A stretch of DNA of 34,734 nucleotides, taken from Cytauxzoon felis. Its lineage: Eukaryota; Apicomplexa; Aconoidasida; Piroplasmida; Theileriidae. The notes under the pieces are model-generated. The model was not told the DNA's origin. It did not search any database and worked only from the letters and a program-made list of their open reading frames with translations. The stretch covers positions 1 through 34,734 of the forward strand of contig JAIQCW010000139.1 in NCBI GenBank assembly GCA_020283715.1, in the 5' to 3' direction. Made by a program: the position numbers and the translations under genes. Every line of letters begins with the position of its first letter. Position 1 is the stretch's first letter. Below are positions 21,565 through 32,536 of this stretch, piece by piece.

Positions 21565-22167
21565 TTATGTTGATAGTTGCATTATGCTTTCGACGATGTT
21601 TCCTTTATTTTTGACGAGTGATTGTATGGCTTGTTCTCTTGAGCATCCGACTTGTTTGATGACTAGATCTACATCGCTTGCTGGTGGTACAAATTCTTCA
21701 TCGGTGGTGACATCTTTGGATTCGGTGACATCATTTGTGATTGCATCAGCTGTATCTTTATGTGTAGATAGGCCAGAGGCTACTTGACTTAGGCGTTGTG
21801 CGGCTTCGGATTGAGATGCAGCGCTTAGGTCTTCAACTTTAGCTTCACCAAAGATAACAAATGTATCAGAATTTGGTAGTTTGAAAACATCTGGTTTATT
21901 AACGACGAAAAACATATGTTTTGATTTCTTAATATAGATCTTGGTTATACCTTCTACGGGTTTAAGCCCTAATTTACTTAATGATTTTCTGGCTTTACGT
22001 TCGCCTTTATTTAATTTATTTTTTTGAGTACTACCATATATACCATCTAACTTTCCATCATCTCTATCTTCACCATCGGTATCTGCAATGGATGATGCAT
22101 CATCTAGGCTTTCTTCCTCTAATAACTTGGAAGATGGACTTCTACTCTTAGATTTAAGTTTAGTCAT
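21565..22167 (-). CDS. NACA: nascent polypeptide-associated complex alpha subunit
   Basis: A single exon of 200 codons from ATG at 22167. The NAC domain is clear: KLNKGERKARKSLSKLGLKP with the basic ribosome-contact stretch, then GITKIYIKKSKHMFFVVNKP and DVFKLPNSDTFVIFGEAKVE. The last 40 residues form a UBA domain (DVDLVIKQVGCSREQAIQSL...NIVESIMQLS). NAC alpha pairs with the beta subunit at the ribosomal exit tunnel and shields nascent chains. The acidic Ser/Asp-rich N-terminus and overall length are normal for the family. No introns interrupt it. It converges with SRP68 across a repeat-bearing spacer. Confidence 0.95.
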   Translation of the reverse strand: MTKLKSKSRSPSSKLLEEESLDDASSIADTDGEDRDDGKLDGIYGSTQKNKLNKGERKARKSLSKLGLKPVEGITKIYIKKSKHMFFVVNKPDVFKLPNSDTFVIFGEAKVEDLSAASQSEAAQRLSQVASGLSTHKDTADAITNDVTESKDVTTDEEFVPPASDVDLVIKQVGCSREQAIQSLVKNKGNIVESIMQLST

Positions 22168-22411
22168 GTTTAATTTTCCTTGTTAAATAATAATACTTTT
22201 AAAAACCGTGGCTCATAACTGAATGAGACATTAATAATTAATAACGATCCCCTATAAATGGGGTATGGAAATGATATTAATCTAGAGGTTGATAAATGAT
22301 GATATAGTAAAACACATTATAGTGTTTATTATTAGTTATATCATTTTATGGTGAATTGTGTAAGATGATAGAAAAAAAACACCATAAATAATTATAGATT
22401 ATAAAATATGA

Positions 22412-23041
22412 TTAATTATTTGGATTCTTAATTATAGGTTGTAATAAACCACATGCTGTTAATCTACGATCACTAGGTATCATAAGTATATTCTCTTCTT
22501 CTAATTCTTCTGCTAGATCTCGTTTCCTTTGAGCTTCAGCTTCCGCTTGACTTTTCTTTCTAGCTTCCATTTCTATTTTACATTCTCTAGATAACTTTTG
22601 TAAGAACATAATCTTCCTTAAATGCCTTAATACTTCTAGATTATTCCTCTCTTCACGTTGTTCTTCTTGTATTTCTTGTAATTGTTTATACTCCAACTCT
22701 GGATCATGGTTAAATTGTGATGATGCATATTCCATTAGACACTGAAGAGTTTCTAGAGCAAATTTAAGTTCAGTCTTGATTGCGATTTGTTTATTTATAG
22801 AAATTGCTCTGGCATTATTTTCATCTGATGTTTGAGGTGGTATGAAATTTTGTTCAATCTTTGATATAGAATCGAATAATTGTCGTCTTGCATCACGTCG
22901 CCATTCATTATCCTTATATAATTGATTTCTAATCTCCTTTACATGTAATCTAACCCTTTCTGCTACTACAGGATACAAGGCTGAATGGGATATTGGATCA
23001 AATTGATGTTTGCGATTAGCTTTTTTTTTCTGAGTAAACAT
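22412..23041 (-). CDS. charged coiled-coil protein of unknown function
   Basis: A single exon of 209 codons from ATG at 23041. The first residues are basic (MFTQKKKANRKHQFDP), then follow helical stretches rich in Arg, Glu and Gln, notably LQEIQEEQREERNNLEVLRH and EARKKSQAEAEAQRKRDLAE, which should form a coiled coil, and a short C-terminal end (LMIPSDRRLTACGLLQP). There is no signal peptide or membrane span. I do not recognise a family. It is divergent from the gene starting at 23263 and in line with NAC alpha, 245 bases upstream of it. Confidence 0.7.
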   Translation of the reverse strand: MFTQKKKANRKHQFDPISHSALYPVVAERVRLHVKEIRNQLYKDNEWRRDARRQLFDSISKIEQNFIPPQTSDENNARAISINKQIAIKTELKFALETLQCLMEYASSQFNHDPELEYKQLQEIQEEQREERNNLEVLRHLRKIMFLQKLSRECKIEMEARKKSQAEAEAQRKRDLAEELEEENILMIPSDRRLTACGLLQPIIKNPNN

Positions 23042-23182
23042 TAGATGACGATAAAGTCAGTGGTGATAAAAAAAATTTTGCGATATAAACATTGAAATAT
23101 ATATATATTATAAAATAGAATAAAGTGAAGTGATATTCAAAGTGAGGTAACCAAGGGGGTAGTGAGGATGATTATGATGAGA

Positions 23183-23206
23183 GGTGTAGGTGTAGGTGTA
23201 GGTGTA
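23183..23206 (+). repeat. GGTGTA hexamer microsatellite
   Basis: Four direct copies of GGTGTA (the last followed by TGTGT) sit in the 220-base divergent spacer between 23041 and 23263. The unit differs from the piroplasm telomere repeat. Confidence 0.6.
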
Positions 23207-23262
23207 TGTGTAAAAAAAAATTTCATTATATAATTGGTAATAATTAATTTATATTAATAGAC

Positions 23263-24433
23263 ATGGAAGAGGGTCCAAGAAAGCCTAGGAATGCTACCAA
23301 GATAATATTGGATATGGACTTTGAGAAGTCTAAGCGTAATCCAAGACCAGTAAAGAGGAATAAGAGGAAGATATATGGTAGACCTACTAAAGCAATGCAA
23401 GAAGCTAGAAATAGAGCTAGAGGATCATTTTTTAATTATAATACACAATCACAATTTACTCCTAAACATGATGATTCTTCTATACAAGATAATACATTTA
23501 ATCATAATAAAGATTCAGATGGTAAATCATCATGTAGTGATGGATCTATTGATGATGATTTTGAATTTGAAAATGATATTACAGAATTTACACCTTCATT
23601 ACTTAAATTACTTAAAGAGAATGAAATAAAACATATGGATTCATTATTAAAATTAATTGAGAATAAATATGATAATAACAGTATAAATCTTAATGATTTA
23701 TGGCCAAATAATACTATTAATCATTTTACTCATGATCAACAATATGTTTATCCATGGATTGATTTAATTGTACCTGGATATTCTCAACCTTATTGTATTG
23801 ATATAAATTTATTATCGCAAAAGGATACTAATCATAAAGAGGGTTGTTTATTTTCTTATTTAATATCTGTATGTTTACATGTCTATCTACTTGTTTATTT
23901 CAATATATATAGAAGGATCATACATCTAATATCAAGTTATTATATCTTACTACTATGCAAATGTATCTTATCATTGATAATATAACTAGTCAGGTAAGGA
24001 TGATAAAGTTATTGTTTATAATCTATTAGATTTTACGAGTACCGGATGAATCACCTATTGTAATTGACTGGATAGAGGTATGAATTCATGTCTATTTTAT
24101 AAATCTTCAGGTTTCACGAGCTAGTAAAGTATCAGAGAATGTTTGTAAGGAATTTTGGTGGTCATTTGATAGTAGTCATATAAGAGGTATGAAGTCTTAT
24201 TAGAACCATCAACAACCTTTAGATGATTGTGATGGATGTATCTTCTCAGTGGACTTTGGACATTATCACAAGATAGATGATGCTTACTATACAGATTTAA
24301 AGGTATAAACATCTTTATATCATTAACATTACTCTAGAGTCGGGTACGTCAGTTGTTACATCTTACAAAGGAGTCGAGGGATGAGCAAGAGAAGATAATA
24401 TCATCTTATAAGAAAAATCAGAATAAAATATAA
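23263..24433 (+). CDS. multi-exon protein of unknown function
   Basis: ATG at 23263 opens a long first exon with a basic head (KPRNATKIILDMDFEKSKRN, PVKRNKRKIYGRPTKAMQEA), an acidic Ser/Asp-rich middle and a more ordered part (YPWIDLIVPGYSQPYCIDIN). The frame is then carried by smaller exons separated by short introns (about 23879-23922, 24000-24036, 24081-24113, 24303-24338) with pieces such as IKLLYLTTMQMYLIIDNITS, ILRVPDESPIVIDWIE and DGCIFSVDFGHYHKIDDAYY, to TAA at 24431-24433. A TAG in frame near 24196 must lie in an intron; a 63-base GTTTGTAAG..TTATTAG intron would remove it. The basic head suggests nucleic-acid contact or nuclear location; no family was recognised. Confidence 0.5.
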
Positions 24434-24453
24434 AATTTTAATATATATATGAT

Positions 24454-25322
24454 ATGAATTTAATATTATTTGAGTCGTCAGATATTATAAAAAATGATGC
24501 TGGACTTTTTGTAAATGTAACCGACAAGTCTATCATTAAGCACCTGTTAAATGTATTAAAGGTGGAGGTAGGTAAGTCATTAAAGGTTGGAATATTGAAT
24601 ATAATGTATGATTATGGTACTGTAATATCTATAAATAATGATGTTATAAAGTTACAATTATCAAATAACTTTAATTTGTATGTTGATTTTAATATTAATT
24701 TCTAATTATTATTAGACCACCTCCTATATTAGATCGACCATTAATAGATTTAATTGTAGGGATTCCACGGCCAAAATCTTTAGATAAATTATTACAGGTA
24801 TCTTTATCCATATACAATACCATTCTTCATCTATAGTACTCGGCTAGTATAGGTGTAGGTAAAATCAATTTGGTATGTTCATCAAGGGTTGAAAGATCAT
24901 ACCTTTCATCGCATAAGTTAGAAGCTAATAGTATGGAACGTTCAATAAAATTAGGTTTAGAACAAGGTGTAGATGTGATGGTCCCAAGTGTTGAAATATA
25001 TAAAACAATGGGTGAATATGAAAGAAGTGGTGATTATAATGAAGCTGTTATTAAATTAATAGCACATCCAAATTCAAATGATACACTTGGATCATTAAAA
25101 TTAAATCAACATATGAAAGGATCGATCTTAGTGGCCATTGGCCCTGAAGGTGGATGGTTAGATCATGAAGTTGATTTTTATGAAAGGATAGGATTCAAAT
25201 CATTCTCTATAAGCAGTAAAATACTTCGAACCGAAGTTGCCGCTGTAGCAATATTATCGCAATTAACACTACTACTCAATGATACAACAATAAGAAATGG
25301 CCTACCACCCGCAGTAAGATGA
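24454..25322 (+). CDS. rsmE: RsmE-family 16S rRNA m3U methyltransferase
   Basis: Three exons (breaks near 24676-24713 and 24797-24837) give about 260 residues ending TGA at 25320-25322. The N-terminus has the PUA-like fold of RsmE (IIKHLLNVLKVEVGKSLKVG), followed by the SPOUT domain: DLIVGIPRPKSLDKLLQ, ASIGVGKINLVCSSRVERS, RSIKLGLEQGVDVMVP, the S-adenosylmethionine knot VAIGPEGGWLDHEVDFY and ISSKILRTEVAAVAIL. RsmE methylates N3 of U1498 of bacterial-type 16S rRNA, so an organellar ribosome is the likely target. No clear targeting leader precedes the domain; the start at 24454 could be preceded by an unseen exon. The next repeat cluster starts about 60 bases after the stop. Confidence 0.9.
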
Positions 25323-25379
25323 AAAGTAAATTTATTACACATTATATTTACGAAATTTGACATCTAATCCATTTTTACT

Positions 25380-25662
25380 CCACTCGAGGCCCAATCCTGC
25401 CGTCAGCTCTCCACTTGAGGTCTTTCCACTCGCCGTGGTGGCCTTCCTTATTTACCTCCCCCTCAAACTCCCGTAGATCGTTCTCGGGTAGTCCACTCGA
25501 GGTTGCATCCAACACATCCTTAGCACCATCTTCCATCATTCCCATGATGGATGATCCATCACTACCTTCACCACGATCTCCGGGAGTGGCCTCACCCTTT
25601 AGGGATAGGTAAATAGAGAAGGCGCCACGCCTAGTGGAAGACAAGGTTGTAACCTCAGGTGG
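25380..25662. repeat. GC-rich modular repeat cluster 11
   Basis: Contains CTGCCGTCAG, CCACTCGCCGTGG, CTCCCGTAGATCGTTCTCGGG, the long hairpin CCATCAT-TCCC-ATGATGG at 25533-25550, CTCC-GGGAG, and CCCT-TT-AGGG at 25595-25604, which replaces the CTCT-TT-AGAG found elsewhere. The minus strand is open through the whole cluster and would read [20 protein letters not shown], the same peptide seen inside the HPR-RAP gene. Confidence 0.85.
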
Positions 25663-25775
25663 ATATACTTCAGGTGAATGAATGAAGAGTATATTGATTG
25701 ATAGATGTGATGAATGAGTAAATTATGATTAAATTAATTAATGTATGGAATAAATGGTTCCCAGCTTATAGGATG

Positions 25776-26258
25776 TCAATGCCATCTACCATTACCACCA
25801 ATGTTCCAATTTCCAGTTGGAGGAAGAGCTTTATTAGGAGTTGCATAATTACCTATAGTACTATGAGCATCTTGACTACTATCTGTATAGTTTCTTATCT
25901 CATCAATAGCGTTCTTGGCTGTTTGATTAGAAGGATCATCCTTACCTTGAGTGGGAGGAGTTTCAGTACCAATTTTGTCAATATTCGTATCCCAGTAGTC
26001 AACAACCTGTTTTATTTGACCATTAGTGCTACTTAGAGCATCTTTCAGCGCTTGCGCAGTTGTTACAACAGAAGCGCTTGGTACAGTGGGATCAACCTTC
26101 TTTCTAGCGTTGTTAACTTTTTCTCCGAATTTAACATCAGTAGCAGTATAAGTAATAGTACCACTACCACCATTTTCAGTATAATTTTTACTGGTCATGT
26201 GGTCATTTAGTTTCATTAATGCGGCACAAACTGCAACCTTCACATTCCTTCCAATCAA
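25776..26258 (-). pseudogene. gene fragment between repeat clusters, unknown family
   Basis: The minus strand is open for about 160 codons (VKVAVCAALMKLNDHM, ATDVKFGEKVNNARKKVDPT, DALSSTNGQIKQVVDYWDTN, GNWNIGGNGRW). It has the Thr/Asn/Asp-rich character of piroplasm surface families and differs in codon use from the AT-rich genes around it. The frame starts without an ATG; the first internal ATG encodes MKLNDHM. Upstream it meets a repeat cluster with a separate open frame (GDKKPHNDKRHHDDPHN). It may be an exon of a larger gene or a remnant carried between clusters. I do not recognise a domain. Confidence 0.45.
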
Positions 26259-26263
26259 GCTTG

Positions 26264-26785
26264 TTATTCCATATTCGAATTATGAGGATCATCATGGTGT
26301 CTTTTATCATTATGAGGTTTTTTATCCCCAGAAATCCCCACATTTTTATCTTCTCCACTCGAGGTTACATCCCTATTAATCCTACTACCTTCACCTTCTA
26401 GTACAACCTTTCCTTCGTCTTGCAGACAGCCTCCTCTATTTAGTTCCCCTTCCAGCTCCCGTAGATCGCTTCCAGGTGTCCACTTCCACTTGAGGTCCAT
26501 TAACTACATTCGAAGTATGTTCTTCCGGGTTAACATCTTTTGTTCCACTAGGCGTGATGCCCCTTCTATTTAGTTATCCCTTCGCTTCCCAGAGATCAGC
26601 TACGGGTTCCACTTGAGGTTACATCCTCACTACCTTCATCATCGCCACGATCTCTGGGAGTGGTTTTACTCTTTAGAGATAGGTAATTGGAAGAGGCCAC
26701 CACGGCGAGTGGCAAAGAGTCTGATTGGACCTACGGTGGAGGCGTGTGGAAGATGAGGTGGAGGTAACCTTCGGTGTATATGTTT
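26264..26785. repeat. GC-rich modular repeat cluster 12 with a GDKKPHN-encoding word
   Basis: Begins with tatgaggttttttatcccca at 26311-26330, identical to 28123-28142. Then GTCTTGCAGAC, CTCCCGTAGATCGCTTCCAGG, CCACTAGGCGTGATGCC, CAGAGATCAGCTACGGG, CCACGATCTCTGGGAGTGG, CTCTTTAGAG and CCACCACGGCGAGTGG, with boundary words in both orientations. It ends in ccttcggtgtata, right on the stop codon of the HPR-RAP gene. Confidence 0.8.
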
Positions 26786-29700
26786 AAATAAAGGAGGTAT
26801 ATTTTTTGGCGTTATCATTGAAGTTAGCGATGGTATTAGCGATGAGATTTTTAAGATTATTATTATTGATGGCTTGTTGTAGATCGGAGTGTTTAATTTG
26901 TTGTAATCCATAACCTAATAATTGTAATTGTCTTTGTCTTAATAATGTTGATGATCTTAATCTACCATTAGGTGTTAATATATCCTATATGATATATATT
27001 ATATTATATTATATATATATATACATACTGTGGGATTAATTATATCTAATAATTGATTTTCATATGGAAATGATATACTAATACGATATACATTTTCAAT
27101 AATTTGAACTTTTTTATGGGGTATATTCATCTATAAAAAATTATAAAAATGTGGGGTAAAGAGAAAAAAATAAAAACAAACATTAATTAATATTTCTGAT
27201 ATCGATGAATCATAATCTATATTTAATAATGATGATTTATTAAATTTTTGTATTAATAAATCATCTCTTTGATAATCTAACCATTCTTGTAATATTAAAT
27301 AAATAGAATTATTATTAATAAATTGTTTAAAATTTATACATTTAATTAAATGTAATGATATTTGTTGGGCAGAAAATATATCAATTGGTAATATATTTTT
27401 AAATTTAATTAAATGATTATTAATAAATTTTATTAATATATCATCTTCACCAAGTATAATACAAGACCATATAAATCTAATATAACCATCAAAATCATTA
27501 ATATTAATCTTATCATTATATATTATAGATATTAATTTTAATTTCTCTTTAACCCATGATATATTTTTATTACATTCTGTTAATAACCATATCAATTTTG
27601 TAATCTTATCCCAATTATATATTCTAGATTCATAGTGTAAATCAATAATATCATCACATAAATCAATTATATAATCATTATATATACCAATCCTAATACA
27701 ATCATAAACTAAATCTATCTTATCATAATCTATCATATTATCAGATATTAAATCAATATCATCCCTATTCAATATATTCATACCAGACATTATACCTGAA
27801 GTCCTATCCTTGTCTTGCAGACGGCTTTCTCTATTTACTTCCCCCTCAAACTCCCGTAGATCGTTCTCGGGTAGGCCACTCGAGGTTACATCTCTATGTT
27901 CTTCACTCAACGTTACTTTCCCATTGCATGGAGCTCTTCTATTTAGTTGTCCCTCCGCTTCCCGTAGATCGTTCTCGGGTAGGCCACTCGAGGTCATGTA
28001 CTCATCATCACGTTCTTCCTGGATGATATTAGTTGTACCAGTTGATAAATTATGGGGAGAATTATAGGGTAATTTTATATTATGGTGTTTTTTATCTATA
28101 TCATGGGGTTTATTATCATTATTATGAGGTTTTTTATCCCCATAACCCTCTTTTACCACATTTTTTCCACTCGAGGTCCTGTACTCATAACCTTCACCTT
28201 CTAGTACAACCTCTCTTCCCACTGCCGTGGTGCCTCCTCTATTTACCTCACCCTTCGCTTCCCTGTGATCAGCTGCGGGTTTTCCACTTGAGGTTACATC
28301 ACTACCTTCTTTATTGCCACGATCTCCGGGAGTGGCATCACCCTTTAGGGATAGGTAAATAGAAGGGCTGTCTGCAAGACGACTTACGGTGGAGGTAACC
28401 TCAGGTAGATAGGCTCCACGCCGAGTGGGATCAGACGCGGATTGGACTTCGTGTACATCACGATTGAATTTGATGCTATTGATAGCTTTATTAAATGAGT
28501 TATATAGTTGTGTATTATGATATAGATGATATTGTATGATATTCCTTTGTGAATGTGTAAGATTACTGGTAGCATTAATGAATTTAACAAGTGTCTTTGA
28601 TTTATCATTGTTATTTAAATTAGATTTAATTAATTTATTTATAATTGATGGTAATTGTTTTAGTATTGTATTGATTATAGAATTATGATTAGTAGATTTA
28701 ATACATTTAAATAAAATTATTATATGATTTATATTAAAACAATACCATTTAGATATTCTTTGTTGTATAAGTTCAATTAATATATAAAATAATTTATTAA
28801 ATTGTTGTAATAAATTTAATTTATATAAAATTTGTATTAATAATAATAAATCTTCTGCATATAATTTATTAATAAATTTATTTAAATAATTTATTAATTT
28901 TATAAAAAATTTTATTATTTATTATATTTACATTTATATAACTTAATATTATATCTATTATATTATATGGTTTTATTAAATATAATTTATTTATTATTAT
29001 ATTCATTAATTTATTATAAAAATATTCATCATATATATTAGAATATCCTATTGTTAATTTTACTAATTGTAATGGGGTAAATTCATTTAATAATAATAAT
29101 GTTTTTTTTTTAATAATTTATATAATAATAAATTATTATTATAATTTATATTATATATTGTTATTATACATGATGTTATATCATATATTGTCATTTCATT
29201 TATCTTATATTGTAATATTATAAATAATTCATTAAATAATTCATAATCTATTATATTCGAATTATTCAATGACCATAATATTATCGATATATCCTTACAA
29301 CTCATATTCATTATCTCATACCTTATCATCGATGATATACTATACGAATAATACTCATAATCCAACTCACCCAATCGAGATAATGACCATAGGATGTTGA
29401 CTGCAGAATGATGATCCATCATACGGTCCCTCATACGAAGGTCATTGACCGAAGTGTGATGGAATGAAGTGTGATGATCATTGACTAAAGGGTGATGATC
29501 ATTATTCTTTATCATATCCATCTTGATATCAAGCGAAGAATTTTCTTCCCTAGTAGAATTTTCTCTTCTTCTCTCTTTTATTTCCCTCTTCGAGGAATTT
29601 TCTTCACTCACTTCAATCGTAGAATTTTCTCTTCTTCTTCCTTTTATTTCCCTCTTCGAGGAATATTCTTCTTTCGTCGTAGAATTTTCCATCATGATAT

Positions 29701-31838
29701 CAAGCGAAGAATTTTCCTCGTACCCCACATCAATCGAAGAAAATTCCTTCCTCGTAGAAAATTCCATCATCCCCACACCATTCATCAGCAGCATCTCATG
29801 TTTTGTCGAAGAAAATTCTTCCTTCGAAGAAAATTCCTCGTTCCTCGAAGAATTTTCCTTCCTCATCACATTCGGAGAAATTTCCTTCCTCGCTACGCTC
29901 TTCAGGTCCTCCTCCTTCGTCGTCGTCACTTCCCTCCTCGTTTCACTCGTCGGAAGATCGCTCAAAAGTCCCTTCAATCCCTTAATCAATCTATAATCTC
30001 TAAAACCCAACTTCGCTAATGACCATAAGATACTACTAACATCATTAATATCCAATTCATATAATCTATTCAATAATACACTACCAATCTTACTAAATAT
30101 AATAGGATTCCTAACATTCAATCTAGCTAATGATGTTGATATACAAATTAAATCCTTAATATTAATATAATCAATCATCTTATCCTGTATAATATTAATT
30201 AATTTAAAGCGTAATTCAATACACGAGTCCAATTTATTATTAATTCTAGACAAACAATATAAACAATTAGCAATCTCATTAAATTTCAATTCCATACTAT
30301 ATACATTTATATAATTTATTAAATCATCCAACCAATTAGGTGTCAATCTTAATTTTACAAGTGACCATAATATATTACTCAAACCTTGACCATCAAATTT
30401 TTCAATACAATCACCAATCATATCAATCAATCTCTTAAACCCCTCATTATTACATATAATAAAACGCTTATATGAATTCGAATATCTAGCCAATCTATAT
30501 AAAGCAGTAGACATATTCACATTATTAAATTCATTCAAACTATTACCAATCTCTAGCAAAATTTGTGATTCATTCCTAGTCTTCATCAAATTCTGCTGTA
30601 TAATTATATGATTCGGATTCATATTCAACCATGTCTCAGGCTCCAATTTAGTCTCGGATTCAATTACAGCAGCAGGTGTAGTCGCATCTATAACAGAAGG
30701 TGAATCACCGAATATAGATTCAATGAGGGAAGCTTGTTCCGACGGAGGAGGATCTGAAGAGCGTAGCGATGAAGGTTGCTCTGAACGAAGTGAAGGAGGT
30801 AACTTCGACGAACAGAGTGAGGAGGGAGGAAGATCTGAGCGAAGCGAGGATGGTGGAGGGAGTGTAGATTTAGTGGATGATGGAAGTTCCGAGTGAAGCG
30901 AGGATGGAAGATGAGAGGATGGAGAACATCCCGAGTATCTGGAATCTCTCGATATAGTCGAATGATTGCAGGACTTCATCGAACTTCCATCATCCACTAA
31001 ATCTACACTCCCTCCTTCCTTCTGTCCTCCCTTCAATTTTGATATAAATCTAATGGGATTAATTTCTAATATAGAATCATCAACCCTAGTATCAGACTCA
31101 TTCAATAATGTCCTCATATAATAAGCATCACCCCTCAAATTTAAATCATTAACTAAATTATCAGATTCATCCACAATATTCCTATTAATCATAGGTAACT
31201 TCTCACGATTAACCTCACGTATATAACCTAATCCATCACCATCAGAAGCTAAACCACGGAAATTATCCAAGTCAACCAATTTAGAACTATTCTCAAGCTC
31301 ACCCAATGATTCTATAGATTGCTTAGCCTAAAATTAATATAATTTAATCAATCAATATAATACTCACCTTCGAAATCTGACGCTGAGAACGAATTCTAGA
31401 TTTATGCCTAAATTTCATCTTCCAAGCACTCTCAATCTCATTCAACTGCTGCCATACAGGCTTACCAGAATATAAATCATCCTCTGATAATGAATTGCGA
31501 TTAAAACGATTATTTGAACTATTAATAACCTCCTTTGTATCAACCTGCTTTATCGAAGACTGATAATTTGCAGTAAGACCAGATTCCTTAATACCAGGAG
31601 TAAAATGATTCAAAAAATCCCTATGCTCATCCAAATTCGATTGACTTGAGAAATTTCTACGACATACAGTACCCAAAACACACTTACATGCCGTACATAA
31701 AGAAGTCGTAAAACGAATAGATGAACCACAAATAAAATGAATTCCACTAAAATTCATAAAGTAAACATCTCTAGAATAAGAGAATTGATTAAGAGTAGAA
31801 TTCAATACTACCACGTGACCCCTCCTTCGTATAATCAT
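26784..31838 (-). CDS. very long HPR-RAP organellar RNA-binding protein with a repeat-derived insertion
   Basis: On the minus strand from ATG at 31838 (or 31757, which opens a better mitochondrial presequence, MNFSGIHFICGSSIRFTTS) to TAA at 26784-26786, about 1,640 residues. Exon 1 joins exon 2 by an intron near 31334-31377. Helical repeats of the apicomplexan HPR/FAST type recur: LSNILWSLVKLRLTP, DVSSILWSLAKLGFRD, AVNILWSLSRLGELDY, DISIILWSLNNSNIID. Low-complexity segments interrupt them (PSSLRSEQPSSLRS and EENSSKREIK repeats). The last exons, joined by introns near 27116-27185 and 26994-27030, hold a RAP domain (LLDIINPTDILTPNGRLRSS, LLRQRQLQLLGYGL). Such proteins handle mitochondrial rRNA fragments or mRNAs. 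About 200 residues at 27794-28455 derive from GC-rich repeats. The frame slips at two homopolymers (29102-29111 and 28904-28909). Confidence 0.75.
27794..28455. repeat. GC-rich modular repeats read in frame inside the HPR-RAP gene
   Basis: Modules seen elsewhere only in non-coding DNA are here translated without a stop on the minus strand: [19 protein letters not shown] and TSSGLPENDLREAEGQLNR in near-tandem, GDKKPHNNDNKPHDIDKKHH, and YLSLKGDATPGDRGNKEG from the CCCT-TT-AGGG and CTCC-GGGAG modules (28341-28350 and nearby). Hairpins CCATTGCATGG, CCACTGCCGTGG, GTCTTGCAGAC and CCACGCCGAGTGG are all present. I followed the frame codon by codon from 28222 to about 28560 and found no stop. Confidence 0.8.
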
Positions 31839-32347
31839 TTTTTAAGCGGTAATCTCCTCCTCAAATCATCAATTTTCTGCTCTAATTTAACATCATAAGG
31901 GAATTTAGGATAATTATCACCATACAACTTCCTCATCAAAAGCCATTTAGTAAAATCTTCAATTTCATGAGCTTTCATAGCCTCTACATCAATACCACGA
32001 GCAGTTAACTCATTAAACATATCACTACGAGGCTTATACTCAGGAACCTGACCCCTTACATATAAAGACCACCAACTATGACTATCACCTACAATCGAAT
32101 CACAAAAAGACTCAATCTTCTCATCAAAAGCTTCGTCCAAGCTCTCTTGACTTTCAGACGAGAATTTCACAACAAACGTCTTAATCGAAGAAATATAAAC
32201 CGAATTACTCAAATGTGCAATACTTTCATACCTGTCTATAAACAAATTCCGCTTACATGAAGCAAAGTTACATGTCTGATGTAAACATGTACGTATTTTT
32301 GACGGAATTACAGCGATTCTTGAATAATTAAAACAACAAATAACCAT
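31835..32347 (-). CDS. protein of unknown function with presequence-like head
   Basis: A single exon of 170 codons from ATG at 32347 to TGA at 31835-31837. The first 60 residues are basic and Ser/Cys-rich without many acids (SRIAVIPSKIRTCLHQTCNF), then comes a compact domain with DSHSWWSLYVRGQVPEYKPR, FNELTARGIDVEAMKAHEIE and FTKWLLMRKLYGDNYPKFPY, and a basic end (DDLRRRLPLKK). The layout suggests an imported mitochondrial protein, perhaps a lineage-specific complex or ribosome subunit; this is inference. Its TGA overlaps the ATG of the next gene downstream by four bases (ATGA). No family was recognised. Confidence 0.65.
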   Translation of the reverse strand: MVICCFNYSRIAVIPSKIRTCLHQTCNFASCKRNLFIDRYESIAHLSNSVYISSIKTFVVKFSSESQESLDEAFDEKIESFCDSIVGDSHSWWSLYVRGQVPEYKPRSDMFNELTARGIDVEAMKAHEIEDFTKWLLMRKLYGDNYPKFPYDVKLEQKIDDLRRRLPLKK

Positions 32348-32536
32348 GAGATTTTAGTTGTATTCACATTTTAAATTATTTATTCTCTTCTATAGACTCA
32401 AGTTTAGATGTTGGAGTGCAAGACAATCAACACTAGTCACAAAGTAAATGAAGAGCTAATAAGCTCTGTATTACTTTCTATATATTTTCATACATTGTAT
32501 GAAATTTCATGTATAATATTATGGAATTTATGAAAG

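Noticed and set aside
26666..26911. An 81-codon minus-strand frame ending in repeat words
   Set aside because: It is out of phase with the RAP domain exon that covers the same bases and ends at 26784.
28384..28608. A 74-codon minus-strand frame (MINQRHLLNSLML)
   Set aside because: A different minus-strand frame over the same bases continues the HPR-RAP protein without a stop.
29492..30019. Three overlapping plus-strand frames rich in Ser, Arg and Phe
   Set aside because: They mirror the tandem repeats of the minus-strand HPR-RAP gene, which has recognisable helical repeats and a continuous frame.
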